Translations under genes and position numbers: made by a program | Notes under the pieces: model-generated | Database searches by the model: none | Seen by the model: only the letters and a program-made list of their open reading frames with translations | What the model was told of the DNA's origin: nothing | Shown: positions 11,173 through 23,083 of the stretch, in pieces | Layout of the letters: each line of letters starts with the position of its first letter | Position numbering within the stretch: the first letter of the stretch is position 1 | DNA from: Campanula takesimana | Lineage: Eukaryota > Streptophyta > Magnoliopsida > Asterales > Campanulaceae | Length of the DNA stretch: 64,000 bases | Direction: 5' to 3' | Assembly: GCA_026119855.1 (NCBI GenBank) | Contig: JAOWBW010000598.1 | Coordinates: forward strand, 372,001-436,000

Positions 11173-12469
11173 TGTAGATACCCCGGGAAGCCACAGCTTG
11201 GCTAGAGCGGTGAATTATCCTAGGATGTCTAACTTGTTTTAGATTGTTTAGAGTCGCCACCTATGTTTTTAAAGGAACATAAGAAAAACCTAGAAATAGC
11301 CTAATTTATGTACAAAACCAGAGATTCGGGAGAGAAGGGTTCGGGGGTTAGGTGACGGAGTGGGAAGTACTTAAACACCCACTCCGCCCCGCTTACGCGG
11401 GTCTTGCTACTATTGGTGTTCTAATATTTACATGTCCTTCAATTAATTAAATAGAAATGTGCTAACAATTGTGATGAGAAGAAAAAGGGGAAATAAAGGG
11501 GAAATAAAATAGAATTATTTTATTTATTTAATGATAAAGATTACATGTAACAAGTAATGTTAAAGAATTACATTAAGAGATGAAGAGAAATTAACATGGT
11601 GAATTAAAGTTAAGATTAAAATGTAGGGAGATAACCTTAACTAACTTCAATATGTGAAGTAGTCATGTTGGTCATGTCCCATTAATGGGGATTGCATACA
11701 TTGACTAGAACATGAATAGAATAATAAAAAAAGAAGACTTGTACCTTTAGAAAGAAGACTTCAAACTTGGACTTGAAAATGACGTTGTTGTGTAGAGATT
11801 TGTGTAGAGTTTCGTTGCGTAAAACTCTTGTTGGGAGAATTTGTGTAGGGAAAATGATATAGAATTTGTGTAGAGAGAAAGTTCCAAGTCTAAAAAAATG
11901 AGGTCCCTTTCCAAGGTAGAAGATGATGGTTTTTATAGGTAAAAAAGAGAGGGAAAGGTTGGAGGGAAATTGGTCAATCCATGTGAGATGGAATTGACCA
12001 ATAGAAAATAAGATAAATAAAATAATAAATGAAAGAAATAAAAGAAAATCAAATAAAATAAAAAAGAATTATTTTGTTTTAAAGAGATGGCTAGAATAAT
12101 GGGATTGGGAGTTAATGAGAAAAGGGGGGATGAATGTGGATGTAAAAAAAGGTTGTTTGTGATCAAGAAAAGATGTTTGTAAATAAGAAAAGGGAGGGAA
12201 ATAAGGTGCAATCCGTTACTACCAAAGTGGGAAGCGCGCGGGTCCGGCTTTTGGGGCGGGACGCGCGCGCGGCTCACTGGCAGTGCCGGAAGCGCCCGCG
12301 GGTGAAAAATGATAGAATGACCCTTAAATTAATTCTGTTATGCAGTTTAGTCCAAAACTAACAGAATCAGTTAGGAACTTAACCGAAGTAACATAAATTA
12401 ATAAAAATAAGTTAGATAAAAATACTATGTATGCAATCGGGGTGAGAGGTCCAAGGCGGGGTGTCTACA
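11173..12469 (-). repeat. 5' LTR of element B
   Basis: The LTR is 1297 bp and almost identical to 3874-5173. The minus-strand TATA motif is at 11931-11940 and the GC-word cluster at about 12233-12303. Confidence 0.92.
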
Positions 12470-12574
12470 CCATGTTGGTGCAATGAAGTCACCTATGGAC
12501 GCGGCTTGCGAGATCACACCTTAACCGGTGACATGAATGATGATCTCTCAAGTTGATGAAGTCGCCATGTCGGC

Positions 12575-12905
12575 GTAATGAAGTCGCCATGTCGGCGGGA
12601 TAAAGTTGGCATGTCTGCGGGATGAAGTCGGCATGTCGGCGGGATGAAGTCGCCATGTCGGTGGGATGGAGTCACCATATCGGTGCCATGGAGTAGCCAT
12701 GTCGGTGCCATGGAGTAGCATGTCGACAAGCATATGAAATCTCAAGTAGCATGCCTAGTCAAGTTCTAGATAAAGTAGCATGCCTAGTCAAGTTTTAGAT
12801 AAAGCAGCATGCCTAGTCAAGTTCTAGATAAAGTTGCATGCCTAGTCAAGTTCTAGATGAAGTTGCATGCTAGTCGAGTTCAAGATTAAGTAGCATGTCG
12901 ACTAG
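12575..12905. repeat. Two minisatellites in the right arm of element A (about 21 bp, then 29 bp)
   Basis: About eight copies of a unit near 21 bp built on gaagtcgccatgtcggcgg (12555-12725) grow out of the end of the 95-bp repeat. They are followed by about five copies of a 29-bp unit, gcatgcctagtcaagttcta plus nine bases (12742-12900). Confidence 0.75.
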
Positions 12906-13457
12906 GGAAATACAAAAATTACGAAGAGCAACTGCTATCTCCTCAACTCGGGGGCTCTAACCCGCTTAAAGAATGAAACATGTCACAACATCGTATAAGA
13001 AGATTCAGTTATGACATTGTTTAAATGAGTCACCATGATGGTGCACCCGTGAGATTGTACTTCGCGGGATGAGTTAGTCACCTACGTGTGTGGCTTTCGA
13101 GATCACACCTTCACAGGTGTAATGATTGATGATCTCTCAAGTTGATGATTCACCATGATGGTACACCTACGGAGGGGAAAGTTCGCGAGTTCATGATACC
13201 GCGACTTAATGTGTCTGCGATTTTGTGATCTTGAGAGTTGGTATGTCAGCAAGTGCATGATCTCTCAAAGACGGTATGTCCGTGAGTTAAGTATTTACGA
13301 TGCGAGATCTCTTTCGCTCGCAAGATGATCACTAAGTGTGTCGAAGAATCCCAAAAAGATGAGGAAGTCGCTTAAAGTGAGATTGCACCACTTCCCACCT
13401 CTTAAGGAAATTCTCACCTGGATCACGAATAATCACAGTCGAGAATTCGGGGGCTAA
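12906..13457. other. Right internal end of element A
   Basis: Noncoding. It contains diverged copies of the 95-bp unit (13024-13170), further gatctctcaag motifs, and ends in the polypurine tract GAATTCGGGGGCTAA directly before the 3' LTR. Confidence 0.6.
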
Positions 13458-14602
13458 TGATGTGCCTAAGCCAAAATTGTGATTGGGCTTGAGTCCTAAT
13501 GACTTGGCCATATGGAGTAGGCCTGAATGAAGGTAGTCCAAAACGATCGAAGTCGACTTGCCTAGTTCGAAGTCGACTTGGCATGGTTGCCTAGTTCGAA
13601 GTCGACGGGTTCCTAGTTCAAAGTCGACGGGTTCCTAGTTCGAAGTCGACAGGTTCCTAGTTCGAACTTGACGTGGGCGCCTAGTTCGCGACTTGACTTG
13701 ACCTGCCTAGTTCGAAGTCAACTTGACATGGGTATGACATGTTCAAATTCGATTGGGAGTCAGACTTGACAGAGTGCGATATGGTCGGGTTCACTTTGAA
13801 GTCGATCGGAGGTAAATATGATGTAGTCGGGCCTAAAAATGATTGGACTAGAAGTAGCCTAATTGATGATCTGACCCGGTCCAATTAATGTCCTATTTGA
13901 AGTTTACACAACGATGAATATGGCCCTGTGGGGCCATCCAGTTGGATCGTCAAAATCGCCAAAGGGAGACCGGTCAAGTCGCCTGGCCATCCAGTTGGAT
14001 CGTCGATGTCGCCAAAGGGAGACCGGTCAAGTCGCTTGCAATCCAGTTAGACCGGTCAAGTCGCCAAAGGGAGACCGGTCAAGTAGCCAAAGGGAGACCG
14101 GTCAAGTCGCCAACGAGAGACCGGTCAAGTCGCCAAAGAGAGACCGATCAAGTCGCTGCCTGCGTGAGATCGGGACCAAGGCGAGATCATTGGGTGACTT
14201 GGTCTTGGGAATGACCCTGCTGGAGAATGTCCCATCCGCCGAACGCATTAAATAGTGAGTAGAAGATGTCCACATCACTTATGTTCTCTCCGTTAGGGGG
14301 ATCTAGGGTGATATGGGGTTTTTGAGGGTTCACCGTGAAGGACCAATGGGAAAGTGACAGATGGCAAGTGAGGGTGATGGAAGGAGAATGTGGTTGAGTA
14401 TATAAAGGATGTTTGGGTAAGTAAAAAAGGGATCTCACCAAGCTGAGTATTCTCTCTCTCTCTCTCTAAGTTCTCTCTTCCTCCATTGTTGTTAAGTTTA
14501 TAAGATTTGTATCTTACTCGCACGCCCGAGGTTCTTCGCCTGGAAACCCTCCCGGCAATGAGCTAACAGTGTATTGTTTTCTCAGATTTTTATGTAACAT
14601 CA
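13458..14602 (+). repeat. 3' LTR of element A
   Basis: The LTR is 1145 bp. It aligns with the 5' LTR throughout but lacks about 66 bp between two CAG trinucleotides near the end and a shorter segment near 14300. The number of GACCGGTC units also differs slightly. Confidence 0.9.
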
Positions 14603-14607
14603 CTTAC

Positions 14608-14906
14608 CATCAGGAGACTCCAGAATTTGCAAAAACACAATACCAAGTCAAGGCATTAATCAATGATTCATGACATAGAATAATCGGGCTATAGTACTTT
14701 GCATCACGTCCGTTACAAAGTTATGACAAGCAGACAAGAACAATCATCATCTTACTAAACCGATTTGGACCGAATGACGATAATAAAATTTTATATTTCA
14801 ATGCATAACTCATGACCATCCAAAAACATTATTAATTTCATAACCAATATGAAAATAATCAGATTATTCAAAGAATTGAAACTGGACAGGCTCTGATACC
14901 ACTTCT
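14608..14906 (-). other. Internal leader of the copia element, with primer-binding site
   Basis: Noncoding continuation of 1-1572 across the insertion of element A. It ends at GCTCTGATACCA (14890-14901), which on the minus strand is TGGTATCAGAGC, the standard initiator-Met tRNA primer site of copia elements. Confidence 0.7.
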
Positions 14907-15479
14907 TGGGAGATTTTCCTTATATCTAATCCAATTCAATTCAATGAGTATACCAAATAAAACAAAAGCGGAAGCATACCTTAATTCGTTATTAACAATG
15001 AACTTTAACGGAAGACTTGATTAATCCGTTAAGGATTGAGCGGAAGCCTTAAACAAGCCTAGGATCGATCTTCCAATTGATCCGTATACTCCATGTTGTT
15101 AGTCTCTCATTGAAGGGATGTAAGAGTCTTAGAGTAGGATACGTTCAATTGGGGACCCGACCCCTATTTATAGTTAGAATGCTTCCGTTAGGAATAGTCA
15201 CATCCGTTAAGATGAAAGGATGCATCCATTAGTAGTATTTATAAATAGGCCCCTCATCTATTTATAAATACAATCTGGTCTCTACACATTTACAAAATAA
15301 CCCCATACTTATAAAATATGACTTAAGGCCCCCTAACATTGTTAGATCACTTTATTAGGCCAAATTAACTGTATAATAATATGACTTATGTGATTAATCC
15401 AGTAGTGCACACACGTCCGCGTGCCTAAGTACTTTATTATTATTTATGTACAATGTATAGTCCACCAAAAATTCCAACA
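14907..15479 (-). repeat. Copia 5' LTR (minus strand)
   Basis: The LTR is 573 bp. On the minus strand it starts TGTTGGAATTTTTGG and ends GGAAAATCTCCCA, a classic copia LTR outline, with the primer site 5 nt beyond. A second LTR of this element was not found in the window. Confidence 0.8.
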
Positions 15480-16270
15480 CCCTAAATGGCAAAATGTTGC
15501 AACTTCCTTGGAACGGAGGGAGTATGTCCTAAAGTAACTCATATTTTCTAGTTTAATGCCTATATTTTCTAGTTTAATGCCCATATTGTTTCTATGATAG
15601 CAAAAGATTATTGAGTCTCTAGTTTAATGCCATTATTTTCTTTCTATGCGGTGACGAATTACATGGCGAGGTGTGTGCACTAAGTTTGCATGACAGTCGG
15701 ATGAAAGGGAAAATTAAAAATCTAAATATCGATCAAATCATCGGCTCTTGTATGGAGACAGGGACACAAAAGTCCTAAAATAACCCTCAACATATTTACC
15801 TTGTCATAATTTTGCCTGTTATGACTTTAGATGTCATGACCTTTGTAAGTTCCTTATGTTCTAACAACCTTGAATTACCATCTATCAAACTTTTTGCGTA
15901 CTACCATTAGTATCAACTCAATTGTTCGTTCTGACGAAGTCATTTGACTCAAATTTAGTAGTTATACAAGAAATATGAGCTTTGGTGGTACTCAAATATG
16001 CCATTGAATCGCAATTAAGTCGGTGGCATTAGCCTAATGCCACCTGTAGAGGTGATACTAAATGAAATAGTGCATTTAATGATGACAAAATGACAATTTA
16101 CGGTGCCACAATATTTATTTTACCTCATTAAATCTAAATTCTCTAATGCCACTATTACATAAATGTCAGTAAATATACTTAATCATTAAAAAAAATAACA
16201 CTTGAAAGTGTATTTGGTGGAGATCAACCTCTGACCTTTGCAATGAAAGGAATACCAGATGCCATAGAAG
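15480..16270. other. AT-rich spacer with a MITE-like terminus
   Basis: At 15512-15526 the sequence GGAACGGAGGGAGTA matches a Stowaway-type MITE end. A matching opposite end was not found nearby, so only a fragment can be claimed. Nothing else is recognisable. Confidence 0.35.
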
Positions 16271-16279
16271 ATATGCTCC

Positions 16280-16605
16280 ATCCGTCCATTTGAAATTTAA
16301 AAGAAAGGTTTTGCATGGAAATTGAAGCGACTCCCCATACACTGTGTAGTCAAGGTCGGCCTAGAAATAAGTACTTGATTTTGGTTCATATGTTTTTGGA
16401 TGAGAGGCCTATTTATAGGTTTACAAGACTTGAAAAATAATGAACATAAACTAGAATATTAAAAGACAATGCTTATTTAATCTAGTACTTATCTAGACTA
16501 ATGACTCTTGACTTTTGATATTGTGAACCATCCACCAAAATCAAGTACCTTGAACCAAAAAAACTTTCTTGAATATTCTAGAACAATCAAGATTAATCTC
16601 CAACA
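16280..16605 (-). repeat. Copia 3' LTR with TATA motif (left end uncertain)
   Basis: On the minus strand the LTR begins TGTTGGAGATTAATC at 16605, preceded by an AAGGGATGA purine tract. CCTATAAATAGGCC at about 16405-16420 looks like its TATA box. The left boundary was not resolved. Confidence 0.5.
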
Positions 16606-16619
16606 TCATCCCTTAATCT

Positions 16620-17628
16620 TGATTCTCGAATGTCGTCATTCCCATCATCCGCTTCACCTTGATAAAAGCTTCGAACTTCAATGGCTTAGTGAGAATGTCT
16701 GCAACTTGATCTTTGGACTAGCAATACACCTAAGAAATCTCATTCTTCATATCTTGATCACAAAGAAAATGAAAACGAGTATCAATATGCTTGCTCCTCC
16801 CATGCGTCCCAGGATTGTTCGCCAAATCAATTGCAGAAATATTGTCAACAAAAACATATGTATATCCAACAACTCGAGCATGATTTGGTTTAACAAACTC
16901 CTTCACCATTTCGCTTGAAATGCACTTGTCGCCGCTGCTACATACTCCGCTTCACATGTTGACAATGCCACAATTGACTGTTTCTTTGATGACCAAGAAA
17001 AAGCAGTTGCACCAAAAATAAACTCATAATCAGAAGTACTCTTACGATCATCGGGATCTCCACACCAATCACTATCCGAATGTCCAACTATTTAACCATT
17101 TTTTGATGAAGAGTAAAACATACCACGATCAATTGTTCCTTTAAGATAACGCAATATTTTCTTTGCAACTTGGAGATAAGACTGACTAGGGAACTCCGTA
17201 TATTTTCTAATCAAACCAACTCCATAAACAATGTCTGGCCTTGTACATGTAAGATATCTCAAGCTACCAACAATTTGCTTGAAATATGTTTCATCAACTT
17301 TTGGATCATCATCTTCCTTAGATAACTTTGTGCCAACTTCCACATGTGTCCTCCCTGGATTACAATCAAACATTCGGAACTTCTTCAAGATCTCCGTAGT
17401 ATATCTCTTTTGACAAACAAAAATTCCATCTTTCCTTTGATCAACTTTAATGCCAAGAAAATATGACATCAATCCCAAATCTATCATCTCAAACACACGC
17501 ATCATCGACTTCTTGAATTCTTCAATCATGCTACCATTGTTGCCCGTAAACATCAAGTCATTAGGAAAGGGGTTTAGGAATTCGTTATGCAATCGTAGTA
17601 AACATTGTTTGTCTTCACATATAAGTGT
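16620..17628 (-). pseudogene. Copia pol fragment: end of reverse transcriptase and RNase H
   Basis: Minus-strand translation shows the copia reverse-transcriptase C-terminus (SYFLGIKVDQ, then IVGSLRYLTCTRPDIVYGV), then RNase H motifs (HSDSDWCGD, ALSTCEAEYVA, DNISAIDLANN, KHIDTRFHF) and the terminal VADILTKPL. An in-frame TAA at about 17092 splits it, and there are more stops downstream near 16730. The catalytic YVDD position is degenerate, and everything 5' of about 17640 is missing. It is a dead 3' remnant belonging with the LTR at 16605. Confidence 0.85.
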
Positions 17629-18428
17629 AAGTACCCCAATCTGAATTAAAACCAACTTAGAGAAGTTCTTAGTACTATTTAAGGATAAACCTGATAGGCT
17701 AGGACCTCGCTAGGATAAACCAAGACTGTTCTGGAATAAAAAGTAGAAAGTTCCAGATATCGCCAAGATAAACCGTACGGATGGTTTGGCCCCGAGGAGT
17801 CACCAGCCGTACGGATGGTTTAGGACCTCCAGGTCCCTAAAAATTAAAGCCCTTGCTGATCATTTCAGGGGGGGGGGAGAAAATAGTTGAGGATAGGAAA
17901 ATTTTGTCCAAATTACAGCAGAAACATAAACACCATAAAACTTGAGTGAAAAGAGAGAGGAAGATAGGCCAAAACCAAGATAGGTGAGGCCTCCTTCTCC
18001 CCATCTTCTCTCCATCTCATACCTCTTTTATTATCTTTTTATATTGTTGCTTATTTACATTGTTGTCTCTTTTACATTCCAAAAGCCTTTACATTTATGT
18101 AACCTTATGAATTGGAACCAAGTCATGAGGTGATTCCATGATGCCTTCATGCTTTATGTGTGATTAAGGGTTGAAATCAAAGAATAATCATGACTTGTTA
18201 TGTTTATGTCATTTACATTCTTGCCTTTACTTTCATGTCTATACTTTTGGCTTGGTGATCCATTGCACATATGGAGAGAGCCTTGTACATTTATCTTGTA
18301 TTTGTTTATCTTTGGCCATGATGATCATGTTTGGATGGTAAAGTTTCAATCTTTAAAATTTTTTGTATGTTGGAAATGGGCTAAAGCCCAAATAGGATGA
18401 ACTTATTGATGAAGCAAAAAAAATGTTG
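17629..18428. other. Unassigned stretch with CCGTACGG words
   Basis: No coding signal. CCGTACGG palindromes occur at 17773-17780 and 17817-17824, each followed by atggttt. A CT-rich leader-like block lies near 17985-18060. TGTAAGTACCCC at about 17627 could be the start of a plus-strand LTR, but no end or duplication was found. Confidence 0.3.
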
Positions 18429-18572
18429 TTGTGTAGTCGGGCCGGGTTCAGGCGGGTACGGGTTTGATGACCTTCGGGTCTGGTCGGGTCCGGGTTGAAT
18501 GATATTTTGCTCGGGTCGGGTTCGGGTTTGAGAAAACCCGACCCGTACCCGTTGCCATCCCTACTTGTAAAT
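18429..18572 (-). mobile_element. hAT-like terminal fragment
   Basis: GGGTCGGGTTCGGGT-type repeats end in ccgttgccatccct. On the minus strand this reads AGGGATGGCAACGGGTA, the typical end of plant hAT elements and their MITEs. The other terminus and the 8-bp duplication were not identified. Confidence 0.4.
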
Positions 18573-19048
18573 AATTATTTTAATTTTATTATATTAAGTG
18601 TCAAAACGACGTAGTTTAGATCCTACCATACTCAACAAATTCCACTTGAACTCCTAATCAGCAATTTTTTTTGCCAACTAAGCATCTCAGTCAGCCATTC
18701 CATTAGATTTTGGATGGAAAGAGGACGGAATCCTAATATCCACACCTTTTTCCTAAGTACGAGGGCTAATATGGCAATTAACTTGTATAAGGGCATATCT
18801 GCATCCTTGACTTAAGTACAGGGGAATATTTCTATATTTTCCCCCTTTGGATGGTAAAAACTCAATCTTTATCCATCAAAAAGTTGATTTTGTTGTCCCA
18901 AAGGTTTAATCTTGGATGAATCATCCATTTGGATGTTAAAGTTTCAATCTTTACCCATTCAAATGGTTGTTTTGGCTCAAAAGCCATGTTCATCAACTTT
19001 CTTCAAAGATACATAAAAATAAGTAAATGAGTATTTCATACTCTTTCA
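18573..19048 (-). repeat. Probable 3' LTR of the SIRE-like copia (left end uncertain)
   Basis: On the minus strand it starts TGAAAGAGTATG directly after a purine tract, AAAGATAGGGGGAGAT. It contains two related segments (ggatggtaaaaactcaatc and ggatgttaaagtttcaatc). A third relative at about 18338 suggests the hAT-like piece sits inside the LTR. Confidence 0.45.
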
Positions 19049-20585
19049 ATCTCCCCCTATCTTTGTGGTTCTGATCAAAACATCCAAAACAATAATCTCT
19101 CCCCCTGAATTTGTACATTGGATTCTATTCCCCTACATACATCTTTAGAACACATCTTTATCCTCCTGAATATGAAGACCACATCTTTCTTCCCATTTTT
19201 GAGAAGAACCATCAAACACAAAGAAAGAAAATTTTGAATATATTCCACTCCCCCTAAATTTGAATCTCCCCAACAAAAATACCTCTAAGAGCATCATCAA
19301 TCTCAACTCACATCGCAACAAACCTTTATAGACCAGCGAGTTCTGTAGACTTACCAGATGACTTACCAGTTGACTGTACAATTGACTGTACAGTTGACTG
19401 TCCAGTTGTCCGCACAGTTGCACGAACAAGTTGCTTAGCACTAGCTGGATGCTTAACAACAAAAATGCCTGAGCTTGATCAGAGAAGTGGCAAACAATCA
19501 TTTTGTGTCGCACACAATCACTTAGAGTTTCTCCTGAATTCTCGGATTTATCTGCAAAAATGTTAGAGAGAGAGCATTTACAGAATAGGAACAAGATGAG
19601 ATGAGAGAAATGTAGCTAGAAAACATGAGGAAGAAGATACACTAAACCACAATTCACAACTAGAATTGACATGGAGGAAATATCACGGGAGGACAGAGAT
19701 TCTTCCTAAGAACTCGGGTAGGCCAAGGAGTAGAGAACCGAGTGACTTTGAAGTACCCATTTGAATTCCAAAACAACCAAGGATCTTGATTTTAAAATTC
19801 AAACGTTTTCCATGTTTTGTGATAGATTGTCCATCCCAGAATTAGAACTTTCCAACTTCAACTGAATTCATTTATCCACAATGTACCATAAATTCCACCA
19901 ACTGCACAATGAAACTTGAACATCACACCATTAGATTATCGTCAATCACATGAAAAGCATCAATCTTTAACACATAAGAACAACAATTCAATTTGCTGAT
20001 GTTAATGCCAAGGGAGAAAAAAACTTAGAAAAAATATGCCTAAACACACAAGTGAAGATTGTCTTTAATTTTGGTGTGACATAGTATGGTCAACTCAGTT
20101 CATGACTCGGTTTCAACTCATAAGACTTCAATGAGATTCACCTTCAATAATGCAGCCTCTAGAACACTCCTTTTGAAGGCTTATGATTTATGAATCAGTT
20201 ACGGGGAGGAGCTTTTCACTCTCCCAATACAGTGTTACACTGATTCTCATGTTATGTATGAATACACGTCAGCACATTGCCTAAATGAGTAGTAACTTCA
20301 AAGATTGGAGGCAGCTTGTTTTCCCCGCAACCTTAGATTGAGTTCCCACTCCATGATAAACAACACGAAGGAATTAACAAGACAATTTTCATTATCAGGT
20401 TAAGAAGGGTCTCACATTCAAGGGTCAAAACTCGGAGTCAAGGAACTTAGTTGACCAAGTGATCACAAGAGACAATCGTGCAATAGAATGAATGCAGACT
20501 ACTTTTTCTTTTTTTAAATTTGTGTTTACTGTAATATACAATTATACAGTTATGCAGACAGTTGTCTGCACACTTGTGCAATCAA
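19049..20585 (-). other. 3' noncoding region of the SIRE-like copia
   Basis: Sequence between the RNase H end and the polypurine tract. No credible coding region. It includes a cluster of CAGTTGACTG-type words at about 19353-19425 and another at 20540-20600. Confidence 0.5.
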
Positions 20586-20589
20586 CTGG

Positions 20590-22008
20590 TATCACACAGT
20601 CCGAGAGAAAATCTCTCGAAATCCAAAGCTTTGGTAAAGATATCAGCAAGTTGATCCGTTGTGCTTACATGTTCTAGAGTAATGATTTTTGATCAATGAG
20701 ATATCTAATAAAATGGTGCATAATATCTATGTGCTTTGTTAGGAAATATTGTACCGGATTCTTGGCAATATTCAAGGACCTTAAGCTATCACAAAATACG
20801 GTCAAGATTTCACTTCTAAAACCATAATCCTTGATTATCTGGTTCATCCTCAACAATTGAGTACAACAAGTAACAACTACCATATATTCAGTATTAGATG
20901 GCCTACGAACCAAGAACTTAACATCTTTCCTTTCAAATTTTACCACTTCCTCTTGAATGACATTGGTCCAATTATTAACTTTTAAAGTTTTTGACTCATC
21001 CTCATGCTTAAAATTAGTAACGAAACAACAAGAGCTTACTTGATGGTACGCGGATTGCATGCATACCAAACCGGCTAATTCCCGGTAATTTATTCGTTTC
21101 CCTCTTGTTTTTATTCCTTCATCCACTCCCCCAATGACCTGGGAAGTGAGATGATCTCCCTGTAACCTTGTTGTAGCATCATTACCTCTGGTTTCCTGAT
21201 CTTCCAAGATTTTAGAATCTGAACCAGAAGCAGCTGCTGTATGACCATCTGTCGTGGCAGTTGACTGTTCATCTGGACTGTCAATAGTCCTCACAGTTGG
21301 TGTATCTGCAGATTCTGTTGTGGACTTTGGATCAGATTCATCATTAATCTTTTCATGCTCCCAAGTCCACCCTGTAATGCAATTCTCAACACAATTGACA
21401 CTAAGATCAGGAGTATTATCAAAAATTGAGTTAAAACATGAATGATTTTCAACCAACTTGTAACAATGATCAGAGGATCTTACACCTTTCAAAACACATC
21501 TGTTTGAATCATTGAAGACCTCACAGATCTTCTTATGAAACTTTACATGTAGATCATCATCACACAATTGGCTTATGCTAATTAGGTTTGCCTTTAACCC
21601 ATCAACATGCAAGATATTATGCACGTTAGGCAAACCATTAACATTCAGAGTACCTTTTCCAATTACCTCACCTTGAGCACCTCCACCAAAATCAACTTTT
21701 CCACCTTTAAAGGCTTCATAGTCTTTGAAATGCTCAAGAGAGCCAGTCATGTGGTGGGAACAGCCACTGTCAAAGTACTAGGCTCCTTCCACACTGCTCT
21801 TGAAGGAGGTAAACACCACTTGACACTTTAGAGTGTCCTTTCTTACCCATGTGGCTTTTGGAGCAGACTGCAGTTGACTGGGCAGTTGTTTCTGCAACTA
21901 TGCCCACAGTTGTCTTGTCAAGTGGCCGCTGTTTTTCTCCAAGCCAAGTTCCTATTTTAACTTGTAACAAAATGGTCGAATGTGACCGGGAGCAAAACAA
22001 TGGTGACA
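20590..22008 (-). pseudogene. Deleted copia pol: zinc knuckle, protease, then RNase H end
   Basis: Minus-strand order: a CCHC zinc knuckle (CHHCFAPGHIRPFC, about 21967-22008), the protease start with the active-site motif DSGCSHHMTGS (about 21730-21770) preceded by an in-frame TAG, a GLKANLISISQL segment, a Ser/Thr-rich linker with TRGKRINYRELAGLVC, and the RNase H end, which shifts frame near 20690 before DQLADIFTKAL. Integrase and the reverse-transcriptase core are absent, but one frame of 358 residues (20674-21750) crosses the join. It is a SIRE/Maximus-type deletion derivative by motif resemblance. Confidence 0.8.
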
Positions 22009-22033
22009 CACATATCTCCTCTTTCTATTTATT

Positions 22034-23083
22034 CTATTTTTTTTGATGAGATTTATGTTCAACTTTAGAAGGACACTCCCACTCTTTGACAAAAATAGGA
22101 GCACCATAGCTTAAACCGTTCTTTTCAGGTTTTTCAATTTTAAAAAATCCATCAATCTTAGGTTTATCAGAATTTAACCCACACAGAGTGTCATTGGTTT
22201 TAGAAAACTCAGTTTTGACATTTTCAAGCTCGATGTCCTTTTTTGTAAGTAAAACTTCCAAATGGGCTATGGACTCTTTTTGAGACTCACTCTCATTTGA
22301 CAACCTCTCAACCTCAGATTTTAAAGTCACATTTTCAGCTTTAAGGGTAATGACATCAGAGGAAAACTTCTCATCTACCTGTTTCAACCCCTTATTTTGT
22401 TCCATCTCTTTGGACAATCTCTCAACCTCAGATTTTAAACTCGCATTCTGAATAAGAAATTTATCATTTACCTGATGCAAGGCTGTAAGTTCTTCAGAAT
22501 CACTTGCAATGGTAGAGTTCAAGCAAGTATATTAACTGCAGCCAGTTGATTTGCCAGTTGTGCAGTCAATTGACTGCACATCTTCACTGTCAGACTCACT
22601 ATCAGATAAAGTGAAGTGAGATGATTGCATAGTTGACAAATGAGCTGTTTCATCATCACCACTATCACTAAGGGTCGCTGTATAGCTCATTCCCTTTTCA
22701 AAATTTTCAACCGAATGAGATGGAAATGGTGTCTTTTTCAAAAAATCAATGGATTGTTCTGTGTTATTTCTTGCACACCGCGATTTACTTCATAAATGGT
22801 TAAGATCCCAGTAAATTCTACAAGACTTAGAGTCTCGACATTATAGAATTCCTTTAACACAGATATTTTCACGTTGAATCTACTTGGGAGGGATCTTAAC
22901 ATTTTGCTTACGAGTCTAGCATTAGAGATGGATTCCCCTAACACATATAACTCATTTTCAATTTTTATCAATTTAGAAGAAAAATATTTGATGGTTTCAT
23001 TTTCTTTCATTTTAAGATTTTCAAACATAATCATTAAAACCAAAAACTTGTTTTGTTCACAGTCCATTATGGCTACTACAAGG
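22034..23083 (-). pseudogene. Copia gag remnant, truncated by element D
   Basis: Three minus-strand segments: a capsid-like part (22738-23067; ENETIKYFSSKLIKIENEL, LRSLPSRFN), an acidic Ser/Asp-rich segment (22532-22741), and a coiled-coil segment with two SEVERLSxE heptad blocks (22034-22522). A frame break separates the first two and a stop separates the last two. The N-terminus is missing because element D begins at 23084. Confidence 0.75.

Larger units (their letters stand above)
3874..12469 (-). mobile_element. Element B: non-autonomous Tat/Ogre-type LTR retrotransposon
   Basis: Near-identical LTRs (3874-5173 and 11173-12469) and the duplication CCATG at 3869-3873 and 12470-12474 show an intact, fairly recent insertion into the 95-bp array of element A. 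The primer site at 11154-11171 and the polypurine tract at 5174-5186 place transcription on the minus strand. The 6-kb interior has no protease, reverse transcriptase, RNase H or integrase, only a small gag-like ORF. The leader next to the primer site is clearly related to that of element G, suggesting B borrows the machinery of a G-like element (inference). Confidence 0.9.
1573..14602 (+). mobile_element. Element A: non-autonomous LTR retrotransposon interrupted by B
   Basis: LTRs lie at 1573-2838 and 13458-14602, both starting TGATGTGCC and ending AACATCA. The 5-bp target duplication CTTAC is present at 1568-1572 and 14603-14607. A primer site follows the left LTR and a G-rich polypurine tract (about 13447-13457) precedes the right one, so the element reads on the plus strand. 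Without the nested element B it is about 4.4 kb. The roughly 2-kb internal part is tandem repeats with no gag or pol, so it must have been mobilised by another element's proteins (inference). Confidence 0.9.

Noticed and set aside
16270..16290. Another MITE-like terminus (ctccatccgtccattt)
   Set aside because: Only one end is visible, with no inverted partner or TA duplication.
17627..18430. Possible plus-strand LTR beginning TGTAAGTACCCC
   Set aside because: No matching end, primer site, polypurine tract or target duplication was found.
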